Origin: Pelomyxa schiedti
Taxonomy: Eukaryota; Evosea; Pelobiontida; Pelomyxidae
Length of the DNA: 64,000 nt
Reading direction: 5' to 3'
Assembly: GCA_020536535.1 (NCBI GenBank)
Contig: JAHLWZ010000702.1
Coordinates: forward strand, 67,452 to 131,451
Of the stretch, positions 1 through 11,860 are shown one piece after another (position 1 is the stretch's first letter; every line of letters starts with the position of its first letter). The notes under the pieces are model-generated. The model had not been told where the DNA came from. It searched no databases and saw nothing but the letters and a program-made list of their open reading frames with translations. Both the position numbers and the translations under genes were made by a program.

Positions 1-689
1 AACTCATGTACCTCAAACCATGCTCCCACCATCATTACAACAACACACAAGGCACCAAGCAGTCCCCTTTTTTCCCTGTGCCGGAACAGCCTCACGCAAT
101 TCCACGAAATGAACAGTGGTGCGTGTATGGCCACAAACACGCCGTTGTAGATTATCCCCCACCCATAATCCAGTCTCACCTTGGCCGGGTCGAAGCGCAC
201 CTGGTACCATATGTACCTCAGGTCCAGAATCGCAACGCAGAGCACGAGAACTGCTCTGGCCCGCCGGTGGGACGAGAAGAATCGATCAAACACCCTGAGG
301 ACCGTGAGCATGGCCAGGAGTGATGAACACGCTGAGGCTGCCAGGTAGTCCCCAAGTTCGGTTGTCCTGGTCTCGTGCCAGTGAAAAAAGACTGAGCACA
401 GCTGAGAGCCCAAACACACGAGTAGGAAGCAGGAGGCCAACCGCGAGAAGTCCCATAATGCCCACTCACGGGGGTGCCTGTGCCCACTCAAGTGCAACCA
501 AGACCAGCACACGACCAGGAAAATCGCAGCGCAGCACGAAAAACACACGCTTGCTGGCTCCTCTATTCCCCAGAGTCTGCGGACCCTGAGGAATTTGTTG
601 GGGTTGATTGCCCCCTCCGCATTCGCAACAATCAGCACAACAACAAGAGTTGCCGCTGCGAAAATGGGACTGGATGATCGCAACTTCAT
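1..689 (-). CDS. Per1/PGAP3-like GPI-anchor phospholipase A2, C-terminus beyond the window
   Basis: One uninterrupted minus-strand frame begins at the ATG whose first base is 689 and runs off the left edge. The first ~22 residues form a signal peptide (MKLRSSSPIF then a hydrophobic run). Next comes the family motif EEPASV (QEPASA in PGAP3), several membrane segments, HWHETRT (compare FHTRD), and LDYGWGIIYN, which matches the FDYGYN loop of Per1. Per1/PGAP3 proteins remodel GPI anchors by removing an sn-2 acyl chain in the ER/Golgi. The usual cysteine-rich lumenal domain of about 80 residues between signal peptide and first membrane span is missing here: only about 20 residues separate them. 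Assignment rests on the order and spacing of three motifs. The C-terminal H-x-x-x-x-H region is not visible because the gene is cut. Confidence 0.8.
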   Translation of the reverse strand, partial: MKLRSSSPIFAAATLVVVLIVANAEGAINPNKFLRVRRLWGIEEPASVCFSCCAAIFLVVCWSWLHLSGHRHPREWALWDFSRLASCFLLVCLGSQLCSVFFHWHETRTTELGDYLAASACSSLLAMLTVLRVFDRFFSSHRRARAVLVLCVAILDLRYIWYQVRFDPAKVRLDYGWGIIYNGVFVAIHAPLFISWNCVRLFRHREKRGLLGALCVVVMMVGAWFEVHE

Positions 690-1110
690 TTCCTCTACAC
701 GCCCGTTGTTTGGGGAAGTTGGAAGGGCGGAAAGTACAAACAAATAATCTTGATTTCGGTGAAGTCCCCTTTTTGGTTTACCGACGAGTATCAATCCGTC
801 AATCAACGAAGAGTGAGATAAAACGGACCTTCACTCATGAAAGGCAATGCAAGCAACAGCAGCCACAACAAATTCTTGCCTTCGGGGGTAGCTACCCTCT
901 GTGTGCATGGCTCAATTGTCACTCCCAGGAATCCTTTACTGGTTTGAGTCGTTTTTTATTGTGCTATTCCGTGTTGTGCATTTGTCTAAATGGCCACTGG
1001 TTTTCATTGGCTGATGGAGAGTTTTAGATGACGTTGTGCGTAGAGCAAGGGTGGAGAGCCACACATGATATTTCTACGGAGAAGATTTACAGTTCAGCAC
1101 TTCGTGCTGC
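690..1110. other. intergenic stretch, no gene recognised
   Basis: Between the start of the Per1-like gene (minus) and the next plus-strand gene. Short open frames exist on the plus strand, but their translations show no domain, no repeat and no splice support. It probably holds the two promoters. Confidence 0.5.
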
Positions 1111-2019
1111 ATGTCTCAGTTCTATCTCGTTGGAAGGTTGGCTGTTTATCTTTCAGTTGTGTTCAACTCACAACAAATAGAGGTAAAATGTCAGAATTAC
1201 CATTGCAAAGGTAAAATCGCCGGCTCCATCCGGGTTGTGGCACGACAGAGAGTGCCACAAACTAAGGGAACTTTTGAACAATATGAATTCGATTTATTCA
1301 ATATCTGCACTTCCTCAAGGTTAATTTTTTTTTCCCCGTTATTACCTTAAGGATATAAATCACAGAATACATATGCAAGTTCCTTCCCTGTGTATAGCTG
1401 TTAAACTATTACCTGACGCTACAGTTAAAAGCATGCCAATACAACTACATTCGAAGTTTTTGAGATCAACACGTACTTACTTTTAACGACACATAACATA
1501 CAAATCAAACCCTTCATTTCACAGAAATTCAGAATTCCTCACAGAGCTTGACTACAACGCAGAGTACATCCCCACCAAGTTCGGCCTTGTGCCGGACTGT
1601 TCCAATAGACACTCATTACTTCGCATTTGGTTCGCCAGCCCATCCTCAACATTTAAAACTAAAAAGGTGCAGGTCTAACAATTAATGTACGGCTGGTTTT
1701 GCTTTCACCTGACTTCACTGACCAAATGTGCTATACAATGCTAGCGCATGGCGCCAAGGCATATCCAATTCCCGGGCGGATAAATTTCTCCATTGTGGGG
1801 GTTCCTCACCCTCAATCGTCGTTTCAACCTTCGTGCAATACCGGCTACAGATTGAAGCTATTGCTTTCCTCCTTCAACAACGTGAGCGCTGCACAGAAGG
1901 CTATCGACATGTATTTTAAGTACATACGGAACGCATGTGAATACCCAAACATCTTCAACACGGACATTGAAGCAAATTTGATGAGCCAGAGCCTAGCCTT
2001 CTTTGGAACATGGGACTAG
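1111..2019 (+). CDS. unrecognised protein, several exons
   Basis: A coding stretch from ATG 1111 reads to TCAAG at about 1320. A 206-nt intron (gttaattttt to ttcatttcacag, ending 1526) joins in phase to an exon reading NSEFLTELDYNAEYIPTKFGLVPDC. A second intron ending at about 1673 (ggtgcag) leads to the last exon, which contains LVLLSPDFTD and GRINFSIVGVPHP and stops at 2019. The exact 5' splice site of the second intron is uncertain. The product would be roughly 200 residues. I do not recognise the family. The N-terminus is mildly hydrophobic, so secretion is possible but unproven. Coding status rests on phase-compatible splice sites and protein-like composition. Confidence 0.45.
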
Positions 2020-2236
2020 CCACCGTTTCCCCATCACCTAGACGAAATGTACATACATAGTTTGCTGTACTCTAGCTGTTGAGTTACCAATCAATATCCC
2101 AAACCAAATAATGGTTTGACCTACTACACTCACATCGAGCTTAATAGAAACTCATCGCCTGTATCTCCCAAGTTGGGTCTAAAACCAAAACAAAAAGAAA
2201 ACCAAACCGTTTGTACAAAAAAACCATCCCAAAACG

Positions 2237-5200
2237 ATGAGCGACTACGCCTCGCCCAGCTGCGACCTGTGCCACGAGAGGTTCGCTGCGTCAACAGCCA
2301 AGTTGGTGGCCCACGGAGGGGCCCCAGACGACGACACCCCCACCACTTCGGGGGCACCTGAGCAGGCATGGGTAGACGACGGCCTCCCGCGGTCTCTCGA
2401 CTGCCTTCACTCATTTTGCACCGGGTGCGTGCAGCGCCTTGTCGACCGGGCACTGCGCCCTGCGACCAGCGGGGGTGGTGGCCCAGGGTGCACCACCACA
2501 ACAACAGCGGTCAACGGTGCGCAACTGCAGGGTCAACTGGGGCAGACACAGGGAGGCAGCGGTGATGGGGCGCAGGAGAAGGAGAGGGTTCGTGTTACGT
2601 GCCCTGTGTGTGGCACTGGGACGCCCATCCCACATCGCGGTATGCATTTGTGCTGTGCTGTTGGTATTATGGGATTGGTGGTTGTGGGAGAATATTTCTC
2701 TAACGCGTGATGAATGACCACTAGGTATCGGGGGATTCTTGATTGACTTCCGTGTGTTGAGTGCCGTGGAAACTGCACAGCCACTTTGTCACTACTGCAA
2801 GTCCAAAAATAGACAGACTCCTGGGGTGATATGGTGTCAACAGTGTGGTAAATTGATGTGCCAGGACCACAAGGCATTCCATGACGAGATAATGGAGGTA
2901 CTTTGCCCCACTATCAGTAACTGGGCTACTCTTCTTAATTATTGTTGTATCTGGTATAGGGACATGTCACTGTTCCGGCAGGAAATACACCTCGTCCAGA
3001 TATAAGGATAAAACCAAGGAAACCAATTTTTTGCGAGATCCATCCACAGCAGGAACTGACATTCCTGTGCGGCTGCAAAAAGGTAACACTTATCACACTG
3101 GAGAGCCAATTTTTACATGTCGTAACCTAGTTCTTAGGTAATATGCAGAGACTGTGCCATTCTCTCACATCGTTCCTGCACACAACCTATGCCTGCTGAA
3201 GATGCAGTTAAAAATAGCCTGGGAGAAATTGGCACACTCACCAAAGATATAAAGATCCGGCTCCCTGAAATTGACAATGGTTATTTCGTCTTAATTTGTT
3301 GACTTTGTTAATTTTCTTGTTCAGGAATTTCCACACTTGACAGGACATTGTCTCTTGTAGATGAAAATGCTAAGAAAACAAAGAAGGATATTGATGCGCA
3401 CATAAACATGTTGTATGAAGCGGTGAAAAATCGCCATCTGGACCTGAACAAGGAGGTTGAGGAAATTTCAAGCCAAAAAGTTGCAATGCTGGTTTCTCAA
3501 AAAGAACAAATCTCCATGGTTCTAATTGTCAAATGTAAGCTCACCAACTCACCCCACGAAAGGTTAGAACACAAATGCTCCAAGAGGCAAAGGTAGCTGA
3601 CACATTAGAGGAATGGAGTCCAGTTGAAGTCCTCCTTGCCCAAACTAAAATCAAGTCATGTGCTAAGACTCTTCTTCAATTTCCCCTTGCATCCATGGCT
3701 CCAGTTGTTGACCCTGAGATCAGCTTCTTTGGGAATATGCGCTCCTCTTCTGCAGCAAGTGCGCAAAGAGATCAAAAACCTACTGCTGCAGCATCACCTA
3801 ACGATTCTGGAAAGGGTGAAGTACAATACTTGAAAGGGCATACGGCACAGGATTGCATCAAATGTGATGGCGTAGTTTCATCAGGAGTTTGTCTTGAAAA
3901 GTGCAAACTGCTAGGAACCGAAAACTTGTTCCGAATCGGAGTCACTAGTACCATTTCACTCATTCCACATGATAACCTTGGCAACCCATGTTCCCCTGTT
4001 GATCCAATAGTCACTGTCAGTCCCTCTTCCTGCAACCTCGGTTAGTTGACATTGTCTCTCACTAAATCTCACTGAAAAAAAGATGTGAAAAGGAAAGCAA
4101 GTGACCCTGGACCAGCGTCACAAGAAACAGCCACCTCAGCTTCTTCATCAGCACCACTAAAGTCACCAGCTTCATTCCTTATCTCCGTCACACCCACCGA
4201 GTCTGGACTACACCGCCTCTCCATTAGGTTTGGTAAAAACCAAAGCCAGCAGTTGGAATTCCGTGCACATGCAAGGGCCTCAGCGAGCCACAGCAAACTC
4301 ACAGCTCTTTGCAAGGAAATACACTATCCTACTAGCTTCTTTGTCAACAACGCTGCAACGTCCCGGTCTCAGCATTGCGCGGAAATTTCTCTAGTGGATG
4401 CCGATGGAGGCCCATATGAGCACGGGGATGTGACTCCAACAGTTTCCGCGTCAGTCCTCACTAAGGACGGTGAGAGAATAGCTCTGACTACTCATTTGTC
4501 ACCAGGCAAGAGGCCAGGGTCCATCAACATCGCAGTTGGCATCACAGACCCCCCCACTACACGGAATTTCAAAGCAGGCAAATTGGAGATACAAGCGGAG
4601 CTCACTGATGGACATGTGACAGGCAGCCCGCTGAGCATCACCGTGTGGCCGCTGATCTCTGTGGGCAGGTCAACTCTGGTTGCCCAAGCTGGAACAAGCA
4701 CCAAAGCTACTGCGACACTTCAATTACTGGACTACGACGGGTTGCCTGTGCTGCCGGAAGTACTGGATGCTTCTGAAGTCCAAGTCACCGCCACTTGTAC
4801 AATTGCCAACCATCCCGTAAATGCCCGGGTGCTGCCGAGGGCCAATGATGGGAGCAGCAGCTACGCGATTGAGTGCGGGCCATTTGGGTGGTGCGGCGAG
4901 GCGACGGTTGGGGTGCAAGTGGTCGTGGCATGTGGGATGATGGAGGGAGGATCGACGGCGCCGGGGTTCACGCTGTCGGCGCGGGTTGAGATCCCCAGGG
5001 ACTTGTCGTGGATGGACACGTCGGATGGGTGCGGGGGGTTCAGGCAGAGCACGTACGACAAGAGGGTGAGGTACGCAGTGTCCAAGGACAACAACTGGGA
5101 CAAGGACCGTGTGTATGACTGCCCACCAGGGTACCACTGGGCATCAACCGCTGAGGCCGTGGCAATCTTCAAGAACAACGGCAACACCAGCGGAGTGTGC

Positions 5201-5386
5201 GTGTACGGCGGCCAAGGAGGCTGGAGCGGCTACACGTGGGGTGGCAAGGAACGCTGGCTGTTCAGGTTCAGCGACTCTCAGCAGACCAACGGGTACAAGC
5301 ACGCGGGCAACTACGATGAGTGCCGGGTCGAGTTCGACGCCCGAACAACGAGTTTCGCCGGCATTTGCTGCATCGCCGACACTTAA
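2237..5386 (+). CDS. TRIM-like protein: RING, two B-boxes, coiled coil, filamin-like region, unknown C-terminal domain
   Basis: Exons 2237-2639, 2725-2897, 2960-3082, 3138-3279, 3325-3518, 3563-4040 and 4083-5386 keep phase and give 938 residues. The RING is CDLC at residue ~9, then CLHSFCTGC and CPVC, with a Gly/Thr/Gln-rich insert before the last cysteine pair. B-box 1 contains CHYC, CQQCGK and CQDH. B-box 2 contains CEIH, CGCKKVICRDC and H-x-x-C. A charged coiled coil follows. The next ~500 residues resemble filamin repeats (VDADGGPYEHGD, GSPLSITVWP). The final ~120 residues form a separate domain with CPPGYHWAS, GGWSGYTWGG and FAGICCI. The RBCC plus filamin order is that of TRIM2/3/LIN-41 ubiquitin ligases, but no NHL propeller is present. 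It is expected to act as an E3 ligase through the RING. The C-terminal domain was not identified. Confidence 0.85.
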
Positions 5387-5429
5387 ACGAACTGTGTAGA
5401 TACGAGAAAAAGAGAAAAACAAAAAAAAA

Positions 5430-7749
5430 ATGAGTGATGGTGGTGCGCCAGGGGACAGCGGCACTTCCAACGAACCCAGCGTCGCCCCAACTGCCACCAC
5501 GGTGCCGTCGGTAGATAAGTCCACGAGCCACAGACAACACCGGCAACAGCAGCAGCCACAAGGCGCAGAGGGCCCCAAGCTGCACCGCCGCAAGTCCGCC
5601 GCGGACGTCAATCTGCCCTCGCAGTCCCTCATTGCCACCGCGTCGTCCTCTTCCCCCAGCACCAACTCCAACAAGCAGTCCTCTTCATCCTCCTCCTCCT
5701 CCGCCACCACACACAGGCACCACCACCACACGGCCAGCGTCAACCACCTGACATCGTCGGTAGATTTGAGTGACCCATTCAACCCAGGCGTCGGCGTCGG
5801 TTGCTCCTCCCCGTCGGCGTCGTCCTCCCTGTCGTCCTGCAGCGGCGCACCCACAATTGCGCTTTCCGCCACCGCCACCGGCGCCATCCTGCCGCCCAGC
5901 GCGGTCCGGTCCTCGACCGCCACCTCTTCGGTTCCCCTGCCGTCGCCGTCGTCGTCGCCGATCCCCGGCGACGGCTCGCCATCAGGCGAAGTCGGGCACC
6001 ACAAGAAGAACAAGTCGAACGACTCGGGGCACCACCACCACCACTCGTCGTCACACCACTCGTCGTCGCACGCCGGGGGATGCTCGTCTGCGTACCTTTC
6101 GGCGTCGTCGCCTCCGGCCTCGCCGCCTTTGCCGTCGGCTTCTCGGATGTTCAAGAAGTCGTCGTCTTCTGTGAGCCTGCGCGACCACATTCCTTCATCT
6201 TTTCGGCTGGGCAGCAGTGAGGTGGTGTTTGTGCCAAATAACAGCCAGGAATTCGAGTCTGCTGCTGAGAGAAGTATTGGCATTGAGGAAAGTAAGAGAA
6301 GAAGAAGGCGGAGACGGGAGTCAATGGACTTTCCCCCTTCTTCATTCACAATCTCTGATAACATTCCTCCACCGCAAATTTCGCCCCAACTTTCACTTCG
6401 TACCTCTCTGTCTGCAACACCCTCACCGGTGCCAACAGAAGAGTTTCAAGTGAGATCAAACCCAACTAGTCCTCTTATACCTCCACCTTTGATTGCTCCA
6501 GCTGAAGTTATTGAAAAAATGGAGCGTGAACTTCTGCTTCCGCCTCCTTCTTTGGAAGGCGATTCGCAACCTCCACCTGTGTTACCCCCACCACTGGAGA
6601 CGATGGTTGATGTTCCTCCACCTTGTGATGACGTGATGGAACTGTTACAGTTTATACCACCACCTCCACAACTTCCACTCTCTTCCCCACCTCCACCTCC
6701 ATTTGATCGAATAGAATTGCCAGTTGATATCCCCATTGAGGCACCAATTGACATTCCGATTGATGTTCCACCCCCTCAAGACACTGACAAGATTGATGTT
6801 CCCCCTCCTCCTCTTCCCGTAGAGGTTTCCACTCCGATCTCTTATTAAAAACGAAAATAATCCGGTAAATAACTGAATAAAAATACGCGACAGAACCCTT
6901 CTATGCCAAGTGGCTGGGAACAAAGATTCGATCCATCAGTCAATTGCCCATATTATATCAACAAATCACTTAAGATATCTCAGTGGCATTATCCTTCAGT
7001 TGATAGCTTTCAAGTACTCTTTCAGATACGATTTTTTTTCTTGTAACAGCACGAAGTCCAATGAATTATTACTGCCACCAGAAGTTCCTGCACCCTCACC
7101 CCCCAGTGAGTTCAAATTTTATCATTTACTTCCCTCATTTTTTCCTAGCCAAAATACCCGCTCTCTTTGGTCCTCTGCCTCTTATTCCTGTTTTCAATGT
7201 CCGACGTAAACCCAAGGAAGGAGCTGAATCCCAACTCGATAGTGAATACAAGCAATCTATTGTAAATGGCCTCTGGCTATTTCTGAAAACCAGGTACGTT
7301 GTGCCCATTGGTGTTATCGTTGGTTTAATCTGTTAACCCAAATAGGCCATCTTTAGCGGAAGGAGGCAGTAAGAAAATCGTAGATACTCCATGCCTTTCT
7401 GACAGAGGACCGCGCCAACCTGAGGTATCCACGGAAATTGCCGCTTTCCTTCTCATTCTCAATAGCCACAACCTAGACCACGTCGCAGTGAAACGATTTC
7501 CTTTAAAAAGGTATACCACTTGACAACTTAACATGGATCCGACACCGCACAGACTTCGCAGGATGACGATGCTCTGTCCAAGCCCAAGGGCCGGTCTTCA
7601 CTAAGAATTCCGCACATTTCTACTCTTCGTCCCGCCCTTGACCCAGCCATGTTTGATCCAGACCAAGAGGTACTTCTACTTCTACTTCCTACAAATTTGA
7701 CTGGGTTTCTTTCCCCATAACGCTCGCACAGCATGGTAAAAGGCACTGA
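5430..7749 (+). CDS. proline/serine/histidine-rich protein with one WW domain
   Basis: Start ATG 5430 lies 43 bp after the TRIM-like stop, on the same strand. The first exon, to about 6824 (6818 is also possible), encodes ~465 low-complexity residues: Ser, His and Thr runs, then PPPP-type clusters. Reading on would reach a stop at 6848, but an intron ending 6893 joins in phase to an exon with a clear WW domain: PSGWEQRFDPSVNCPYYIN, then K-x-x-QW. Further exons are 7057-7105, 7149-7293, 7346-7424, 7466-7510, 7553-7669 and 7732-7749, ending HGKRH. WW domains bind proline-rich peptides, and the protein carries such peptides itself, so self-association or adaptor function is plausible (inference). 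The 5' splice site of the first intron is ambiguous between two in-phase GT sites. Confidence 0.75.
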
Positions 7750-8189
7750 CGATGTTTGTACATCCTAGCCTTGTATATTAGACCAATGTCCCTAAATGAT
7801 TGTCTGTGGTCTTTTGTGTAATTTTGCGTGAACGCACTCAAGGACACAAACAAAACATCGGTTCAACGTTTTCTTTTTTCTCCCAAAAACAGGGTTCCGG
7901 TCTCTTGATTATCTTTTTTATGACCCAATCCTGGTTGTAGGAACATCAACCATTCCCCTATTTTACCATTGTTATGCGTCTCTGTGATCAAAGAAGGAAG
8001 TCCCGGCATCAGCTAATCCACGTAAATTCGGTGACCTTTCAGTTCACTCCCACTGTGAGCTAGTCCAGCGTAATCTTTTCCTTGTTCGGTACTAAGCGTT
8101 TTCTCCAAACATGCCAAGGCAGAAAAACGCAGCAGGGGTTACAAGACGGTAAAAACACAAAAAAAAAGAAAGAACCAGGAAACAGAACA
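7750..8189. other. intergenic stretch, no gene recognised
   Basis: Lies between the WW gene and the cyclase gene on the same strand. It is AT-rich with T-runs and no convincing exon on either strand. It is likely a terminator/promoter region. Confidence 0.5.
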
Positions 8190-11100
8190 ATGAAGGCGGT
8201 TTTGCACAGCAACAAAGTGGGCGATGACGAGTCAGTGGACGAGACAGCTGCATCCTTTGGTGGTAGCAATGTTCAGCTTTATGCTATTGGGAAGCCAATA
8301 GAGGCCCACGGCCTGCTAAATGAAAAGAGGTAGGAGTGTTGTTTTACTGGTTGGTTTGTCTGCTCATTTTCTTGGCAGGATGGCTGGCATTTTTTCATTG
8401 AGACTTATTGTGCCACTCGCGGCCGTGGTTGTTGTAGTCACTATTGTAATGGCCTGTTTGGCACCAATGACTACATTGTGGGTCACATCATTGAAGGGCC
8501 TCACTGCCACTTGTACGGGGAGCTTATCAAAAGTATCTTCCTCTCAGTATTTTGTCAACCTCTCACTGTGTGCTTAGGAAATGGACGTATATAGAAACTT
8601 GCTTGTAGACAAGAGTGTCGAGAGTATTTCCGCACAAATGAACATTCCTCCAATGGTAGCCGATGCCTTGAAGGTAGCGGTTCCAGAGGCGGCTTACACA
8701 TCCACTGTACCACTGCACAATGACAGCAGTGAATTCCAATTGTATTACAGAGGACTGGCCAAGCAATTTTCTTCAATAAGCAATCTGGTAACTAGATTTT
8801 GGAGTGCGAATTGCTTTAACGTCTCCCAGATGGCCGCATGGGAGAATTCTAATGGAAATCATCTCTATTGCGATCAGCAGACATATTGGTGTTATCATGA
8901 CAGTACGGTTGACACCAATGTGACATATTTTTGGCTGGATGGAGATACACCAACTACGAACCCAAGAGGCGGAGATATAACCAACTATAATCTTACAATA
9001 AGGGGCTGGTGGTAAGCTCTTTGGTCCAATATCGTGTACTAATTTGGTCTCAGGAAAATAGGACTCAAGGCGTGGAATGGCTCCTGGACATCTGTATATA
9101 AATCTGCAAATCCGTCAGAGGGGCGTGTGATGGCATACACTATTAGACCTAAGTTCTCTGTCCCTGTCGTAGTCCAAATTACATACACAATGGCGTTCTT
9201 GCAGAACTTCTTCTCCAACTTCAACCTCACTCAGAATGGATTGGCCTTTTTGGCCGAGGATATGACTCTCAAAGTCATTGCCGCGACAAGAGGAATTCCA
9301 ATCCTCACCCCCGCGGGAGGAGATGTATATGCCACAAATTGTTCGAATACAACGATAGTTGAGGCTGCGCTGAAGGTTTATCTCATTTCGTAGATTAAAC
9401 GTAGGTAATGGTCTCTTCAGTGGTTGAACCTCACGGGTCATGAACCCGCAGAACAGCATTTCACTATCTTGCAGGATGGCGGAACGTCTTATGTTGATGT
9501 GGTACCAATTAAAGCAAAAGGCGGACTTGTTTTGTGGCTCTATCTCATCACTCCAGAAATTGTATTTTGACAAAGTAATAATGTGAACTAATCCAGAAAA
9601 AAAGGATTTTATGCAAGACATTCAAGAAGAGCAAACCAAGTCAGTCGATCATGCTTACTTCTCTTTGTGGGTGGTTCTTGCTGTTGAAATATTCATTGGA
9701 CTTCTATCCGTTATAGTCAGTCTCACACTTGCGCTTGTATTAGCTCGGGCACTTGATGATGTAATAAGTAAGCTCCAGAAAGTATCCAGTGGACATTTAT
9801 CCAAGTATTCTCTCTTTTGCTAGTAGGGGAATAGATTTTGACTTCTTACAGGAGTATGAGCACTTCAGATTTAAAAAGGAGTGTTTTGAAAGAAATTGAT
9901 TCGGTATCACGTATTCTCACTCTTCAACGTGCTGAATTATTCTAGCTCAACTCAGAAGTGACGATTATGCAGTCTGCATTGGACTCGTTTAGTCAGTATG
10001 TTCGTTTATTGTCGTCTGCTGAGTCTAATTTTCTTTCTCAGATATGTTCCAACGCAAGTTGTCAGGTAGAGTATCGTTCAATACGAGAGCAATCATTCAT
10101 TTATTTGAAAGGTATCTATGCAAAAACCACATGAGACCAGTTGTTGGAGTCACAGCAATGCACTGCACTGTTATGTTTCTTGATGTGGTGGATTTTGTAA
10201 GCTTTCCCGAGACTTGGATTTTTCTTACAGTATCAGACTCAAAGTATGGAGCAATATGGTGCTCAAGAGATTATTGAAATTCTCTCTGTCATGTTTGAGT
10301 CATTTTCGACAATAATCACGAAGAACAATGGTTGCATTGATAAGGTGTGCACCTTACAATCAAGTGGTTCCATTATGTAATTCCTTTACAGTACATTGGA
10401 GATGCAATTATGGTATCCAGTTGGTCTTACGTTAACGTGTAAGTAAAATATGAAAAGGCCTTATGGGGATGTCCTGTTGCAGACCCTAACTCCGAAATGA
10501 ATGCGTGCAAGGCAGTAGCTGAGATACAAGCAGAATTGGCAAGATTGAATGCAATTTTTATTTTGAAATCAAAGCCTTCAATGCGAATTCGAATTGGGGT
10601 ATGTTGTCTCACTGGTTTCTCCAAGTTAATGGCAAGTAGTTGCATGCAGGGGAAGTTAGAGCCGGTAATGTTGGGTATGGCACAAATACATTATGCACAA
10701 TTTCAGTAATGCCATTCACAGATCCAGTCAGAGGCTCAACTACACAGTGCTAGGAAATACAGTAAACTTGGCTAGTAGACTGGAACCCCTGAACAAAGAG
10801 TTGCTCACTTCCGTACTGGTATCAGATAGTATCAGAGATGCATGCAAAGACTCCAGCTTTGCCTGGAGGGCCCTAGGCCACATCAAGGTTAGTGTTTCCC
10901 AACTCCCTTAGAGATTGGTTTGTGTCATTGTTATTCGGTGTTCATTCCTGACATAGGTAAGAGGATTCAAAGAACCTGTTCGCGTGCATGAATTCTTTGG
11001 ATACTCAGAACAGTAAGAAACAATTCTTATCTTTATCGCATCCTCCCACTCACAATGCTCCTCTACCAATCGCCACCCAACAACAGATTAAAACCCGAGG

Positions 11101-11306
11101 TCAAAAAGCGAATGGAGGATTACACTCACATTGACAAGTTGCTCCAACAAACAAACAAGAAAGGCAGCAAGGCAGCGACGCCAGGGGACGTGGCCGATGC
11201 CATGGACGAATACCTAAACCAAAACCCCGACGACTTCACAATCGCTCGGGCCAGAGAGGTCCTACTAGATCTCAGAAGTCATAATGGCAGTGTGGCTCGT
11301 TTGTAG
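8190..11306 (+). CDS. receptor-type class III adenylyl cyclase with extracellular dCache-like domain
   Basis: Seventeen exons keep phase and give 789 residues: 8190-8329, 8379-8532, 8578-9011, 9054-9375, 9421-9561, 9605-9804, 9852-9903, 9946-9995, 10042-10065, 10112-10196, 10231-10344, 10392-10412, 10458-10598, 10640-10674, 10707-10887, 10957-11012 and 11087-11306. Order: short cytosolic tail, TM1 (~49-75), ~330-residue extracellular sensor resembling dCache, TM2 (~412-437), HAMP-like linker, FSQYVPTQVV, cyclase domain, ~70-residue tail. Catalytic features are present: metal Asp in FLDVVDF (~530) and YIGDAIMALWG (~576), Lys in IDKYIGD, and Asn and Arg in GNTVNLASRLE. Thr in YTVLG stands where mammalian cyclases have Asp, as in class IIIb enzymes. 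It should make cAMP from ATP in response to an external ligand. Guanylyl activity is not excluded. Confidence 0.88.
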
Positions 11307-11860
11307 AATTATGTATCTGAGTTTTGATTGGTACTGGAATTTTACTCGGTGTTGTTGAGTGCCCTCTCTGCCCCGTTTTGTACATAAATGCAAAGAATAA
11401 AAAGTCTTGAGTTTCTTTTGAAACTCCACTGATGCTTTGTTTTTAGTATATGTTGGTGACTGTGCTTGTATCAATAAGCAGAGGCTTCTTCAGTTATGGT
11501 GGAAATAGGGCAGACTGTAATCTGCCTAGATAACAGGCCAGAGGCAAGGGATATGATATGGGCGGGTGCTCCCGTAGTGTGTTCTAGCTGTGGGAGAGCT
11601 GCCCATGAGGTAGTGCACCCACTGACTGTGATTGTTGGGGGTGCCCCATTGACTTCCGGTGTGGTGCAGGTGAGTATGAACTCAACAACAGCAATATCTG
11701 ATTTCACTCGTGGAGGGAAGTGCCGGACCTGTACAACTCCAGAGAGACTGCTTGTGGATGACCAGGACTTCATTAATTGAGTGGCGTAGTCAAGTATAAA
11801 ACAAGACGGTTGCATTATTCCATGCGGTACGTTACAAGCCCCATCTCCTTCTGTTCCAAC
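11307..11860. other. region between convergent genes, open frames on both strands unresolved
   Basis: This follows the cyclase stop. An AATAAA-like site at ~11396 probably serves the cyclase transcript. At 11496-11780 the plus strand carries a 94-codon frame with CSSC and CRTC pairs. The minus strand carries a 114-codon frame over the same bases, which could be a 3' extension of the Nudix gene. Nothing decides between them, so neither is called. Confidence 0.4.

Noticed and set aside
5144-6364. Long minus-strand open frame of ~400 codons
   Set aside because: It is antisense to the TRIM-like 3' end and to the proline/serine-rich exon of the WW gene. The repetitive GC-rich codons of that exon keep the opposite strand open. 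Composition (Ala/Glu/Val strings) is not protein-like.
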